Shown: positions 1-12,900 of the stretch, in pieces | Layout of the letters: every line of letters begins with the position of its first letter | Numbering within the stretch: position 1 is the stretch's first letter | Origin: Euptelea pleiosperma | Taxonomy: Eukaryota; Streptophyta; Magnoliopsida; Ranunculales; Eupteleaceae | Assembly: GCA_035048495.1 (NCBI GenBank) | Contig: CM068549.1 | Span: 20,679,103-20,743,102 of the forward strand | Length of the DNA: 64,000 nt | Direction: 5' to 3' | The notes under the pieces: model-generated | Database searches by the model: none | What the model was told of the DNA's origin: nothing | What the model saw: only the letters and a program-made list of their open reading frames with translations | Translations under genes and position numbers: made by a program

Positions 1-1553
1 ATTTGACTCAATCTCTTCAATTACAATTGTTTAAACACATTTGAAGTCTTGGAACAAGATTCGGGACGGTCGAAACAAGTTTGCTCCATCCGTGCGTCAG
101 TGTCTCTAATTGGATTCTGTTTGTGTGTTACATTCCTAAGCCTATAACAAGTGACTTGTTCTCAACCGGACCTCCTAATTTGACTCAATATCTTCTATTA
201 CAATTGTTTAAACATATTTGAAGTGTAGGAACAACATTCGGGACTGTAGGAACAAGATTCGGGACTGTCGGAACAAGTTTGCCCCATCCGTGCGTCAATG
301 ACTCTAATTGGACTCAGTTTGTGCCTTACATTCCTAAGCTTATAACAAGTGACTTTTTCGCAACCGGACCACGTAATTTGACTCAATCTCTTCCATTACA
401 ATTGTTTAAACACATTTGAAGTGTAGGAACAACATTCGGGACTGTAGGAACAAGATTCGGGACTGTCGGAACAAGTTTGCCCCATCCGTGCGTCAATGAC
501 TCTAATTGGACTCAGTTTGTGCGTTACATTCCTAAGCTTATAACAAGTGACTTTTTCGCAACCGGACCACGTAATTTGACTCAATCTCTTCCATTACAAT
601 TGTTTAAACACATTTTAAGTCTGGGAATAAGATTCGGGACAGTCGAAACAAGTTTGCTCCATCCGTGCGTGAATGTCTCTAAGTGGACTCAGTTTGTGTG
701 TTACATTCCTAAGCCTATAACTAGTGACTTGTTCTCGACCGGACCGTGTAATTTGACCTAATATCTTCTATAACAATTGTTTTAACACATTTGAAGTGTT
801 GGAACAAGATTCAGGACTGTCAAACAAGTTTGCCCCATCCGTGCGTCAATGACTCTAATTGGACTCAGTTTGTGCGTTACATTTCGAAGCTTATAACAAG
901 TGACTTTTTCGCAACCGGACCTGATAATTTGACTCAATCTCTTCAATTACAATTGTTTAAACACATTTGAAGTCTTGGAACAAGATTCGGGATGGTCGAA
1001 ACAAGTTTGCTCCATCCGTGCGTTAATGTCTCTAATTGGATTCAGTTTGTGTGTTACATTCCTAAGCCTATAACAAGTGACTTGTTCTCAACCGGACCTC
1101 CTAATTTGACTCAATATCTTCTATTACAATTGTTTAAACACATTTAAAGTGTAGGAACAAGATTCGGGACTGTAGAAACAAGATTCGGGACTGTCGGAAC
1201 AAGTTTGCCCCATCCGTGCGTCAATGACTCTAATTGGACTCAGTTTGTGCGTTACATTCCTAAGCTTATAACAAGTGACTTTTTCGCAACCGGACCACGT
1301 AATTTGACTCAATCTCTTCCATTACAATTGTCTAAACACATTTGAAGTCTGGGAACAAGATTCGGGACAGTCGAAATAAGTTTGCTCCATCCGTGCGTCA
1401 ATGTCTCTAATTGGACTCAGTTTGTGTGTTACATTCCGAAGTCTATAAATAGTGACTTGTTCTCGACCGGACCTCGTAATTTGACCTATTATCTTCTATA
1501 ACTATTGTCTAAACACATTTGAAGTTTTAGAACAAGATTCGGGACAGTCGAAA
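1..1553 (+). repeat. 177-bp satellite array, left block, 5-mer HOR domain (part 1)
   Basis: Tandem copies of a 177-bp monomer. Taking the phase that starts ATTTGACTC, monomers begin at 1, 178, 376, 574, 751 and 927. The two 198-bp steps are monomers with an internal 21-bp duplication (for example 224-244 and 245-265). Two monomer types alternate: one has GACTTTTTCGCAACCGG and a CTTATAACAAG segment, the other has GACTTGTTCTC and CCTATAACTAG. The block is cut at 1553 by an LTR retrotransposon and resumes at 13402. No gene is present; short open frames here recur with the monomer and are by-products of the repeat. A centromeric role is inferred from monomer length and organisation only. Confidence 0.95.
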
Positions 1554-2197
1554 TGTAATACCCTCAACTTTTTCCAAGGTATTTTTGACTTTTATGAGAT
1601 TTGACCAAGGTTGACTTGTTTACTTGACCTTATAGATGATTAATTGAAACCCTAATAAACTCTTATACCTAATTGGTTTAGGACACTAGAGTCATTTTAG
1701 GCCGTATAACTTATTTTTAACTTTTATCGTATTTAGAATATTTCGAATATTTGCTTATTTATTGCATTGTGTTGATCATTGTGTGTGTTTAAATCATTAG
1801 TCATATTTTAGTTAAACCTTAGGAGAGGTCCACCAAGTTAGGGAACCTAACTCTAAGTGTAGGTTAAGTTTTAGACAATTTGGTGAGGTAGGTGCCCAAA
1901 CCCTAATTAGGGTGTGCCCTGACTAAGAGATGTATGTGGTGTGACTTTATTATTAAGCTACATAGGTTATATTATATTAATAATTATGTACCTAATGTTT
2001 TGAAATATTATTTTATATTTTAGAGACTTTTTGGGCTTATAAATAATCTTAAGTGAGGCCTAATTGATACATATGGGCCTTGGGCCCATTTTTAAATCAT
2101 AATTAGCCTAAAATATAATTTTTAAAGGGTTGAAAAAGTCATCTCTTTGATAGTTACGAATTTCAACAAAATAGAAACCCTAAACCTTCCCTAAACC

Positions 2198-2209
2198 TAT
2201 TTATGAAAA
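2198..2209 (+). promoter_or_regulatory. Candidate TATA element of the Tekay-like LTR
   Basis: CTATTTATGAAA lies about 70 bp upstream of the conserved GC-richer stretch that leads to the GTAAGT donor. The diverged solo LTR keeps CTATTTATTAAA at the equivalent place on its reverse strand, although its U3 end is unrelated. The promoter role is inferred from position and conservation only. Confidence 0.25.
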
Positions 2210-2639
2210 CCCTAAAACTTTAGAAGCTTTCACAAACCCAACTCTATTGAAGCATAGAGAAAGGTCCATTAAACCTTAATCCGGGCATCGATCGCACTCG
2301 AGCAAGAAGGGAGAATTGACGGGGACTCCGATTAGAAGAACATATTCCGAGGAGAGGACGATCCGACGACTTTCAAATTTGAAGAAACTTTTGATTTTCA
2401 TTAAAGTTCAATAAACCTTGAGGTAAGTGTGTTTGATCCATTCTATACTGGTTTTTCTTCAAGATTTTGGTTTTCTTTTATTAGATAATGATTGATACTC
2501 ATTATAAATTAATTTCAATAATATTTACTTTATTCTTATTAAGTTGATCTTTATTTTGGGCCACTATGATGGGTTTGGCCATGGTCTCTTTTGTACCTAT
2601 AACGAATTACTATGTTCTTTATCATTTTTGTTGTAATTT

Positions 2640-3540
2640 TATGATTTAAATATTTTTATAATTATTTTTTCTAAATACCTCTATAAATCTATTTTTCAAA
2701 ACCGTTTAGTTTGTATTTTTTGGATTTATATTTATTTAATTATGGTTTTTCTAAATTGTTAAACTTTACAAAAAAAAACCAGAATTCCAGATTTTACACG
2801 ATCCACTTTACTTGGAATTTTGATCTATATTTTTAATCTAAATATTTTTATGATTATTTTTCTTAGATACCTCTATCAATCTAGTTTCTAGAACATTTAA
2901 GTTTTTATTTTTCTGATTTGTATTAATTAAGTTATGATTTTTCTAAGTTGTTGGACTTTACCAAAAAAACCAGAATTCTAGATTTTACACGGTCCACTTC
3001 ACTTGGGATTTCGATCTATATTTTTAATCTAAATATTTTTCTACTTATTTTTCCCAGATACCTCTATTAATCTAGATTCTATAACCTTTGAGTTTATATT
3101 TTTCAGATTTATATTTATTAAGTTATGATTTTTTAAACATACTGGACTTTTCTGTAAAACCCAGAATTTCAGATTTTGCACGGTCCATATAACTTAGGGT
3201 TTCGATATATATTTTTAACCTAAATATTTTTCTAATTATTTTTCATAGATACCTATGTCAATCTAGTTTCTAGAACCTTTGAGTTTGTATTTTTCTGATT
3301 TATATTGATTAAGTTATAATTTTTTAAATGTACGGAACTTTTTTATAAAATCCAAAATTTCAGATTCTGTCCGGCTCACTTTATTAAGGGTTTCGACCCA
3401 TATTTTGAATCTCAAAATTTTTTATTTATTTTTCCTAAAAACTTATGTGAACCTAGTTTTTAAATCCATTGAGTTTATATTTTTGTAATTAATATTTATT
3501 TAGTTATGATTTTTATAATACAGTACAGTTTTTTTATAAA
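2640..3540 (+). repeat. 191-bp tandem repeats inside the Tekay-like LTR
   Basis: Four diverged copies of an AT-rich unit. The marker ATTTTACACG and its variants starts at 2791, 2982, 3173 and 3364, a constant 191-bp spacing. Each unit also carries TTTTTAATCTAAATATTTTT and a GATACCTCTAT segment. The same block is in the 3' LTR about 8,369 bp downstream. The reverse-strand solo LTR has five copies. The copies are too diverged from one another to be a recent expansion. Confidence 0.85.
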
Positions 3541-3639
3541 AAAAAAATATATATATATATATTAATTATTAGTGGGTCATGATTATTAACTATTAAGGTT
3601 TTAACCTTGTTGTTTGACTTAGACTTGTGTGCATTGGGA

Positions 3640-3745
3640 TTCCACCCATGTGTCTTGGATCCCTCATAGGGTTCGGCCAAGTGTCTTGGATCCCTCTTTA
3701 GGGTTCGACCTTGTGTCATTGATCCCTCATAGGGTTCGACCATGG
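3640..3745 (+). repeat. Minisatellite of about 32-bp units in the Tekay-like LTR
   Basis: Three to four copies of a unit reading GTGTCTTGGATCCCTCATAG followed by GGTTCGGCC or GGTTCGACC. In the related solo LTR the equivalent block has expanded through an extra 226-bp duplication (23640-24050). Confidence 0.75.
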
Positions 3746-5035
3746 AGTGTTGGATTCTCTTATGGTTCCCACTAGTATTGTCTATCCGTCTTAGTCGTGA
3801 TATTTGATGATTGTTTACAGGTTATTAATGTTATTTAATTTTAGTTCTATTCATATCATTACTTTTGATGTTAATGTGTTCATTTTTTTTTTCTTATTAA
3901 ATGTTAAATAAATGTGTTTATGCCATGTAACCCTAGTGTCATACTATGATCATTACATCATTTCATATAGGGGGTGCATAAGGGAACGGGGTTGAAGTAT
4001 ATTATATACGTTTACATTGATTTTATCAATTAATCAGGGTTCAGTACCCTAGGGTGAAAGGCCCCAGACGTTATTATATCCTGCAGATGGGTCGATGAGA
4101 CCGCTCCCAGTGCGGGAAGGAGATGGAGACCCTATGTGGTTATGGGTACTAGTTGCATGTGCATCCTGCACTCACCTTGCATTTACCTTCACTTTTATGT
4201 CATCTTTATCATATGATTGAGATACACGTCTTGATTAAAATCTTGTATAGTATGATATCATACTATACACACTGTTGTATTACTGGGCCTCGGCTCACGG
4301 TGTTACACCGATATCATTTCAGATTTTGAGGAGCCAGGTGCGTGGGAGGATTTTGAGACGGATGACTCCGGTTTACTTGAAGAGACCAGCGATGATTTGG
4401 GAGTCGATCCCACACTTTGAAAGAGACTTTATTGATCATTTTAAGACATTAGTTATTTATTTTTTGGGCATGTATGCCTTTGATTGAGAGCATGTTCTCA
4501 CCCTCTTTTCCCCATACTTAGTTGATTTAATGTCCATTTTCTGCAATGGATATGCTTATTACTGATTTTAACTCCTCGAGTAGAATTATGGTTAACCTTA
4601 TGACACCCGATCGATCGATTCAACTTTCTTTTGATTCTCTTGACTTAATTGACCTAGTTTGACTTTGTGAACTTTTTGATCTGTGTTGATTTTTTTTTAC
4701 TTAACCTTAGTGGATTTATTAAGTTGATTATGATTACATAATTGGACAAAGATGAATACAACCCTATTGCTTAATTGAATCAATCGGACATGATTTGACG
4801 ATTAGAGAACGTACTTAAATATCCCCTTATAACTGAATCTCACATAAGATTGTTTTAGGGCCATTAACGCTTGAACATCGATTTGTTTCTTGTTTGTGGA
4901 GTGAGCCTTGATGGTCTAACTACATCATGTGGACCATTGGGGATCATTCATAGATCACATTCAAACTCAGGTTACGGGTCGACCTATGGACTTTTCGGGT
5001 CGAATCTGGATACCCGGGTTCGGAGCGTGACAGAG

Positions 5036-5047
5036 TGGTATCAGAGC
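5036..5047 (+). other. Primer binding site, initiator tRNA-Met
   Basis: TGGTATCAGAGC, complementary to the 3' end of plant initiator tRNA-Met, starts 3 bp after the 5' LTR end. It primes minus-strand DNA synthesis and is typical for this clade. Confidence 0.9.
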
Positions 5048-5238
5048 CCAATTATATGATTCCTACGGATCTGTAGTGGTGGCTATGCATGTAGTGAACA
5101 CTTAGTATGCACTTATGATACACATAGTGGGCACATAGTATATACACTTAGCATGTGTCTAGTATACACTAGTGAGAACTTTAAGAAACCACACTCTGAT
5201 GATAGATCTTTTTATTGTTGTCTCTTTTGTGAAGACTT

Positions 5239-8200
5239 ATGGCTAGTAGGGGATGCGCAGCAGGACAGGGCAATGCCCCTGAACAGCCAGATATGAGTAC
5301 GGTATTCCAGTCCATCAGGGACATGGCAGAGATTCTACGACATCAGCAGGCCCAGATCCAAGCCCAAGCCCAAGCCCAAGCCCAGGCATCGGCGACATAG
5401 CCAGAGCCTCATCGATTTGCACCGACTATAGACTCTACAGTTTGGTTGGAAAAGCTACAACGACTTCGACCGCCGAAGTACGACGGGATCCCTGACCCTA
5501 TTATCGCTGAGGGATGGCTCAGGGAGATGAGGAAGATGCTTTCGGCACTTGGAGCGCCAGAGGAGCGATGGGTATCTTTAGCGGCCTACCAGCTCATTGG
5601 AGAGGCAGACCATTGGTGGGACTCGGTTAAGTCCACCAAGGTAGTGGCCACTATGACATGGGTCCAGTTTGAAGAGATCTTCCTAGCACGGCACTTCCCA
5701 GAGTCAGCGAAGGATGCCAAGATGGAGGAGTTTCTACAACTCCAGCAGAAAAGCATGACGGTTGCCCAATATCAGGCAAAGTTCACAGAGCTGTCGCGAT
5801 TTGCATCTACACTGGTCGCTACAGAGGCGGCTAAGTGTAAGAGATTTGAGCATGGACTGAAGATCTCCATTAGACGTCATCTTTCGGCACTTTTGATCAG
5901 GGACTACAGTAGCCTGATAGAGCGTGCGACTATTGTGGAGCAGGATCTTGCAGAGGCTTCACGCGTCTTCGACCAGCGGACCCGAGGTGGTCAGGGCTCC
6001 CGACAGCCTGATCACAAGAGACAGAGGACAGATGGCCAACCTCAATTCAGGGCGGTAGTACCAGTGAGTTTACAGTCGACACCCCAGCGAGGTATGGGAC
6101 AGCTAGGGCAGCAGCGTCAGGCGGGGCAGACTCGTCAGCTTGCCCAACAGATCGTGCAACATCGTCCAGTAGGACAACACCCACAGCCACTTGCCAGACT
6201 AGTACAGCCCCAGCAAGTCAGATCAGCGGGAGCACAGCAGACAGGCCAACTCCAGCCTACATGCTTTGGATGTGGACAGGTGGGCCATATCAGGCCTAAT
6301 TACCCATTACCACGAGAGATGCAGCTACCTCGTGCTCAAAACCCCCGACCGCAGCCTATTCAGCAGCAGCAACAGATGCAGCCTGCCAAAGCCCCACCAC
6401 TACCGACACAGCAGCAGGCTTACCAGAAGCAAGCTCAACAACAGCCTCGCCAGCAGCAGCAACAGCCAGCTCAGGGAAGAGTGTTCGCACTTGTCGCCCC
6501 AGATGATGATGCTACCAACGAAGTGGTGGAAGGTACATTCTTATTATATAACTCTTGGGCAAGAGTATTATTTGATTCAGGTGCTACGCATTCCTTTATT
6601 TCTACTTCATTTGCATGTTCTTTGGGTTTGTCTTCCGAGCCTATGACTCGCCCTTTGTCTGTGGTTACTCCCGTGGGGAGGAGAGTTGGAGTCGACAGGA
6701 TTTGTAGAGCCTGTACGATTCAGTTTTCAGACCAGGAACTGGTTGTGGATCTGATTGTAATGGAGATAGCCACCTTCGATGTTATCTTGGGCATGGACTG
6801 GCTCGCGTCGTACCATGCTACAGTCGATTGCTTCAAGAAGAAGGTGTCATTCCAAACGTCAGATGGTTCAGTTTTCCACTTCTACGGTAAAAGAGGTGTT
6901 GAGGACTGTGATAGCTACCTTGCGCACGTACTTAGTAATGAGCTTGCGACAGTTACGCTTGGGTCAGAGAAGGTGGTTCAAGACTTCCCTGATGTGTTTC
7001 CAGAAGAATTACCAGGTTTGCCGCCGAAGAGAGAGGTGGAGTTTGGGATAGATGTCTATCCAGGTACAACTCCGATATCAATTGCACCGTATCGGATGGC
7101 ACCATTAGAGATGAAAGAGCTCAATGATCAGCTTCAGGAGCTTCAAAAAAGAGGGTTTATTAGACCGAGTATTTCACCGTGGGGAGCACCAGTGTTGTTT
7201 GTGAAGAAGAAGGATGGATCGCTTCGGCTTTGCATTGACTATAGACAGCTTAACCGTGTTACAGTGAAGAATCGGTATCCCTTGCCTCGCATCGATGACT
7301 TATTTGACCAGCTTCGAGGAGCACAACACTTTTCAAAGATTGACTTGCGATCAGGTTATCACCAGCTTCGAGTGAAGGATGAAGACGTTCAGAAGACGGC
7401 CTTCAGGACCAGATACGGACACTATGAGTTTCTTGTCATGCCTTTCGGATTGACGAACGCACCAGCAGCCTTCATGGATTTGATGAACCGTATTTTCAGG
7501 CCGTACTTGGACCAGTTCGTAGTTGTCTTCGTCGACGACATTCTTATTTATTCGAAGACACCAGAGGAACACGCAGAGCATCTCCAGGTTACGCTTCAGA
7601 CATTGCGGGAGAATCAATTATATGCCAAGAGGGAGAAGTGTTCATTTTGGATTGAGGAGGTTCAGTTCCTCGGACACGTGGTTACAGCAGCGGGTATCTC
7701 AGTAGACCCAGCGAAGATAGAGGCAGTTTCTAGTTGGGGGCGACCAAAGACTGTTTCAGAGATCCGCAGTTTCTTGGGACTTGCGGGATACTATCGACGC
7801 TTCGTAGAGGGATTTTCTAGCTTGGCAGCACCGATGACAAAGCTGACCCGGAAGGGTGAGAAGTTTGTTTGGACTGATCAGTGTGAGGCAGCATTTCAAG
7901 AGCTGAAGACCCGGCTTACGACAGCCCCAGTCTTGACTATACCAGACAGTGGAGCCAGCTATGTGATCTACAGTGACGCTTCGAAGAGCGGACTGGGTTG
8001 TGTCCTTATGCAGAATGGGAGAGTTGTGGCCTACGCTTCGAGGCAATTGAAAATTCACGAACAAAATTACCCGACCCATGACTTGGAATTAGCAGCGATT
8101 GTTTTCGCCCTGAAGATTTGGAGGCACTACTTGTACGGCGAGCAGTTTGAGGTATACTCGGACCACAAAAGTTTGAAGTATATCTTCACCCAGAAGGAGC

Positions 8201-9873
8201 TCAACTTACGACAGAGACGGTGGATGGAGTTCCTGAAGGACTATGACTTTACGCTACTCTATCATCCGGGCAAGGCCAACGTGGTTGCAGACGCGTTGAG
8301 TAGAAAGACTCGAGGGACATTGGCAAGCATAGCCTTGCAGCAGCATCAGTGGACAGAAACTCTTGAGGAGTACGATCTTCGTGTGGATCGACGTGATGAT
8401 AGAGCAATTATTTTCAATATTGCCGCTCAGCCGACTATTATTCCAAGGATCATTGAGGCTCAGACTAGCAATCCAGAGTTCGAGGAAACGCGAGCAGAGA
8501 TTACCAGAGGCTTAGGACCAGAGGGTTGGACTATTCAGCCAGACAATAGCATCCGGTTTAACGGACGATTATGTGTGCCGGACGACGCCAACCTTCGAGA
8601 GGACATCATGTCAGAGGCGCACCGTTCCAAACTCACCATTCATCCCGGTGCTACGAAGATGTACCGGGACTTGAGACGCCAATTTTGGTGGAGAGGGATG
8701 AAGAGGGACATTGCCTCATTCGTTTCCAGATGTCTTACTTGTCAGCAAGTGAAGACAGAGCACCAGCGACCAGCAGGACTTTTACAACCATTACCAGTAG
8801 CAGAATGGAAATGGGACCATATCACGATGGACTTCGTGACGGGATTACCAAAGACTCGTCAAGGATTTGATGCAGCGTGGGTTATTGTGGACAGACTGAC
8901 CAAGTCTGCACATTTTTTAGCTATGAAGGCGACCGATAAGGTGCCAGCATTAGCACAACTTTATGTTGATGAGATCGTCAAACTTCATGGAGTTCCATTT
9001 TCGATCGTGTCAGATCGCGACCCGCGCTTCACATCCCATTTTTGGCAGGGACTTCAGACGGCTTTGGGGACTCAACTTCAGCTCAGCACAGCATACCACC
9101 CCCAGACCGATGGGCAGTCAGAGAGGACGATTCAGATATTGGAGGATATGCTCCGAGCATGTACACTGGACTTCGGAGGGAGTTGGAGTAAACATCTACC
9201 TCTAGCAGAGTTTGCTTACAACAACAGTTTCCAGGCGAGTATCGGCATGGCACCTTTCGAGGCACTGTATGGCAGACCTTGTAGATCACCCCTATGTTGG
9301 GCAGAAGTCGGAGAGCATTCACTATCAGGACCAGAGATCGTCCAGGAAACCACTGAGAAGGTGAAGATCATCAGAGACAGACTATTGGCAGCACAGAGCA
9401 GACAGAAGAGCTATGCAGATAGACATCGGAGACCACTTGAGTTCCAGATCGGCGATAAAGTCTTCTTGAAGGTGACTCCACGTAAGGGAACTATCCGTTT
9501 TGGGAAGAAGGGTAAATTAGCACCGCGCTTCATCGGACCGTTTGAGATCCTGAGGAGAGCAGGACAAGTTGCATATCAGTTGGCACTTCCACCGCAACTT
9601 TCGAGCATCCATGATGTTTTCCATGTATCCATGCTTCGGAGATACGAGCCAGATCCTACACACGTCATCGACTATCAGGAGCTACACCTTCAAGCAGATG
9701 CAGCGTACGAGGAGCGACCAGCTCGCATCTTGGATTCCAAGGAACAGGTGTTGCGCACCAAGACTATCCGATTGGTCAAGGTGTTGTGGCAACATCATGA
9801 CATGGAGGAGGCAACATGGGAACTAGAATCTAAGATGCGTGAAAAGTATCCGGATTTATTTTCCGTGGAGTGA
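5239..9873 (+). CDS. gag-pol: Tekay-like gag-pol polyprotein (one in-frame TAG)
   Basis: This is the single frame for capsid and enzymes of the chromovirus. The ATG at 5239 is in frame with the long reading frame, but codon 54 is TAG (5398-5400). The frame then stays open to the stop at 9871-9873; the next in-frame ATG is 5527. Numbering residues from the TTG codon at 5446 (1,475 residues to the end): Gag fills about 1-270; a zinc knuckle spans 273-286; a Gln-rich linker follows; protease DSGA has its Asp at 377; RT has FVDD at 695-698; RNase H has its first catalytic Asp at 844 (SDAS). Integrase has an HHCC zinc region near 1066 and D1129, D1190, E1226, the last two with D(35)E spacing. A GPF module lies near 1360 and a chromodomain-like tail at about 1407-1475. 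The zinc knuckle ends in Tyr286 (TAC, 6301-6303) where Cys is expected, so the knuckle is defective by sequence. The enzyme motifs look intact. Clade assignment is by domain order. Confidence 0.92.
5356..5389 (+). repeat. CAAGCC hexanucleotide run in gag
   Basis: Four to five copies of CAAGCC or CAGGCC encode a short Gln-Ala repeat just before the in-frame TAG. This slippage-prone run is in frame and does not itself shift the reading frame. Confidence 0.7.
5398..5400 (+). other. In-frame TAG in the Tekay-like gag
   Basis: The stop separates the first 53 codons (ATG 5239) from the rest of the gag-pol frame. The reading frame is the same on both sides, so this is a nonsense change rather than a frameshift. 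Mutation is the simplest reading; the context ACA TAG CCA is not one I recognise as a readthrough signal. Confidence 0.85.
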
Positions 9874-9909
9874 TGTGATTAGTTTTAAATTCCGGGACGG
9901 AATTTTTTT

Positions 9910-9921
9910 GAGGGGGAGAGG
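9910..9921 (+). other. Polypurine tract of the Tekay-like element
   Basis: GAGGGGGAGAGG, preceded by a T run, ends one base before the 3' LTR at 9923. It is the expected primer for plus-strand synthesis. The 36 bp between the gag-pol stop and this tract hold nothing else. Confidence 0.9.
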
Positions 9922-9922
9922 T

Positions 9923-12900
9923 TGTAATACCCTCAACTTTTTCAAAGGTATTTTTGACTTTTATGAGATTTGACCAAGGTTGACTTGTTTACTTGACCTT
10001 ATAGATGATTAATTGAAACCCTAATAAACTCTTATACCTAATTGGTTTAGGACACTAGAGTCATTTTAGGCCGTATAGCTTATTTTTAACTTTTATCGTA
10101 TTTAGAATATTTCGAATATTTGCTTATTTATTGCATTGTGTTGATCATTGTGTGTGTTTAAATCATTAGTCATATTTTAGTTAAACCCTAGGAGAGGTCC
10201 ACCAAGTTAGGGAACCTAACTCTAAGTGTAGGTTAAGTTTTAGACAATTTGGTGAGGTAGGTGCCCAAACCCTAATTAGGGTGTGCCCTGACTGAGAGAT
10301 GTATGTGGTGTGACTTTATTATTAAGCTACATAGGTTATATTATATTAATAATTATGTACCTAATGTTTTGAAATATTATTTTATATTTTAGAGACTTTT
10401 TGGGCTTATAAATAATCTTAAGTGAGGCCTAATTGATACATATGGGCCTTGGGCCCATTTTTAAATCATAATTAGCCTAAAATATAATTTTTAAAGGGTT
10501 GAAAAAGTCATCTCTTTGATAGTTACGAATTTCAACAAAATAGAAACCCTAAACCTTCCCTAAACCTATTTATGAAAACCCTAAAACTTTAGAAGCTTTC
10601 ACAAACCCAACTCCATTGAAGCATAGAGAAAGGTCCATTAAACCTTAATCCGGGCATCGATCGCACTCGAGCAAGAAGGGAGAATTGACGGGGACTCCGA
10701 TTAGAAGAACATATTCCGAGGATAGGACGATCCGACGACTTTCAAATTTGAAGAAACTTTTGATTTTCATTAAAGTTCAATAAACCTTGAGGTAAGTGTG
10801 TTTGATCCATTCTATACTGGTTTTTCTTCAAGATTTTATTTTTCTTTTATTAGATAATGATTGATACTCATTATAAATTAATTTCAATAATATTTACTTT
10901 ATTCTTATTAAGTTGATCTTTATTTTGGGCCACTATGATGGGTTTGGCCATGGTCTCTTTTGTACCTATAACGAATTACTATGTTCTTTATCATTTTTGT
11001 TGTAATTTTATGATTTAAATATTTTTATAATTATTTTTTCTAAATACCTCTATAAATCTATTTTTCAAAACCGTTTAGTTTGTATTTTTTAGATTTATAT
11101 TTATTTAATTATGGTTTTTCTAAATTGTTAAACTTTACAAAAAAAAACTAGAATTCCAGATTTTACACGATCCACTTTACTTGGAATTTTGATCTATATT
11201 TTTAATCTAAATATTTTTATGATTATTTTTCTTAGATACCTCTATCAATCTAGTTTCTAGAACATTTAAGTTTTTATTTTTCTGATTTGTATTAATTAAG
11301 TTATGATTTTTCTAAGTTGTTGGACTTTACCAAAAAAACCAGAATTCTAGATTTTACACGGTCCACTTCACTTGGGATTTCGATCTATATTTTTAATCTA
11401 AATATTTTTCTACTTATTTTTCCCAGATACCTCTATTAATCTAGATTCTATAACCTTTGAGTTTATATTTTTCAGATTTATATTTATTAAGTTATGATTT
11501 TTTAAACGTACTGGACTTTTCTGTAAAACCCAGAATTTCAGATTTTGCACGGTCCATATAACTTAGGATTTCGATATATATTTTTAACCTAAATATTTTT
11601 CTAATTATTTTTCATAGATACCTATGTCAATCTAGTTTCTAGAACCTTTGAGTTTGTATTTTTCTGATTTATATTGATTAAGTTATAATTTTTTAAATGT
11701 ACGGAACTTTTTTATAAAATCCAAAATTTCAGATTCTGTCCGGCTCACTTTATTAAGGGTTTCGACCCATATTTTGAATCTCAAAATTTTTTATTTATTT
11801 TTCCTAAAAACTTATGTGAACCTAGTTTTTAAATCCATTGAGTTTATATTTTTGTAATTAATATTTATTTAGTTATGATTTTTATAATACAGTACAGTTT
11901 TTTTATAAAAAAAATATATATATATATATATTAATTATTAGTGGGTCATGATTATTAACTATTAAGGTTTTAACCTTGTTGTTTGACTTAGACTTGTGTG
12001 CTTTGGGATTCCACCCATGTGTCTTGGATCCCTCATAGGGTTCGGCCAAGTGTCTTGGATCCCTCTTTAGGGTTCGACCTTGTGTCATGGATCCCTCATA
12101 GGGTTCGACCATGGAGTGTTGGATTCTCTTATGGTTCCCACTAGTATTGTCTATCCGTCTTAGTCGTGATATTTGATGATTGTTTACAGGTTATTAATGT
12201 TATTTAATTTTAGTTCTATTCATATCATTACTTTTGATGTTAATGTGTTCATTTTTTTTTTCTTATTAAATGTTAAATAAATGTGTTTATGCCATATAAC
12301 CCTAGTGTCATACTATGATCATTACATCATTTCATATAGGGGGTGCATAAGGGAACGGGGTTGAAGTATATTATATACGTTTACATTGATTTTATCAATT
12401 AATCAGGGTTCGGTACCCTAGGGTGAAAGGCCCCAGACGTTATTATATCCTGCAGATGGGTCGATGAGACCGCTCCCAGTGCGGAAAGGAGATGGAGACC
12501 CTATGTGGTTATGGGTACTAGTTGCATGTGCATCCTGCACTCACCTTGCATTTACCTTCACTTTTATGTCATCTTTATCATATGATTGAGATACACGTCT
12601 TGATTAAAATCTTGTATAGTATGATATCATACTATACACACTGTTGTATTACTAGGCCTCGGCTCACGGTGTTACACCGATATCATTTCAGATTTTGAGG
12701 AGCCAGGTGCGTGGGAGGATTTTGAGACGGATGACTCCGGTTTACTTGAAGAGACCAGCGATGATTTGGGAGTCGATCCCACACTTTGAAAGAGACTTTA
12801 TTGATCATTTTAAGACATTAGTTATTTATTTTTTGGGCATGTATGCCTTTGATTGAGAGCATGTTCTCACCCTCTTTTCCCCATACTTAGTTGATTTAAT

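Larger units (their letters stand above)
2423..4322 (+). other. Candidate LTR-internal intron (Tekay-like 5' LTR)
   Basis: The donor is GAG|GTAAGT with the intron starting at 2423. The acceptor is ATATCATTTCAG ending at 4322. The 1,900-bp interior is AT-rich and contains the 191-bp repeats and the minisatellite; the flanks are less AT-rich. Both sites recur at the same relative places in the 3' LTR (10792 and 12691) and in the diverged reverse-strand solo LTR (donor at 25416, acceptor at 23091). If used, splicing would shorten the 5' leader by 1.9 kb before gag. This is a prediction from sequence; an alternative acceptor TTGTTTACAG ends at 3820. Confidence 0.4.
1554..5032 (+). repeat. 5' LTR of the Tekay-like element
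   Basis: A 3,479-bp LTR with TG...CA ends, the same length as the 3' copy. From left to right it holds an AT-rich U3-like part, a GC-richer conserved stretch (about 2270-2422) ending in a GTAAGT donor, four copies of a 191-bp tandem repeat (about 2640-3540), a short minisatellite of roughly 32-bp units (about 3640-3745), a candidate 3' splice site at 4322, and a GC-richer end. No protein gene is evident. A short frame at 4323-4420 is discussed as a finding. Confidence 0.95.

Noticed and set aside
7351..9322. Reverse-strand open frames inside the Tekay-like gag-pol (7351-7617, 7756-8079, 9083-9322)
   Set aside because: They are shadows of the conserved RT, RNase H and integrase coding sequence, with no domain of their own.
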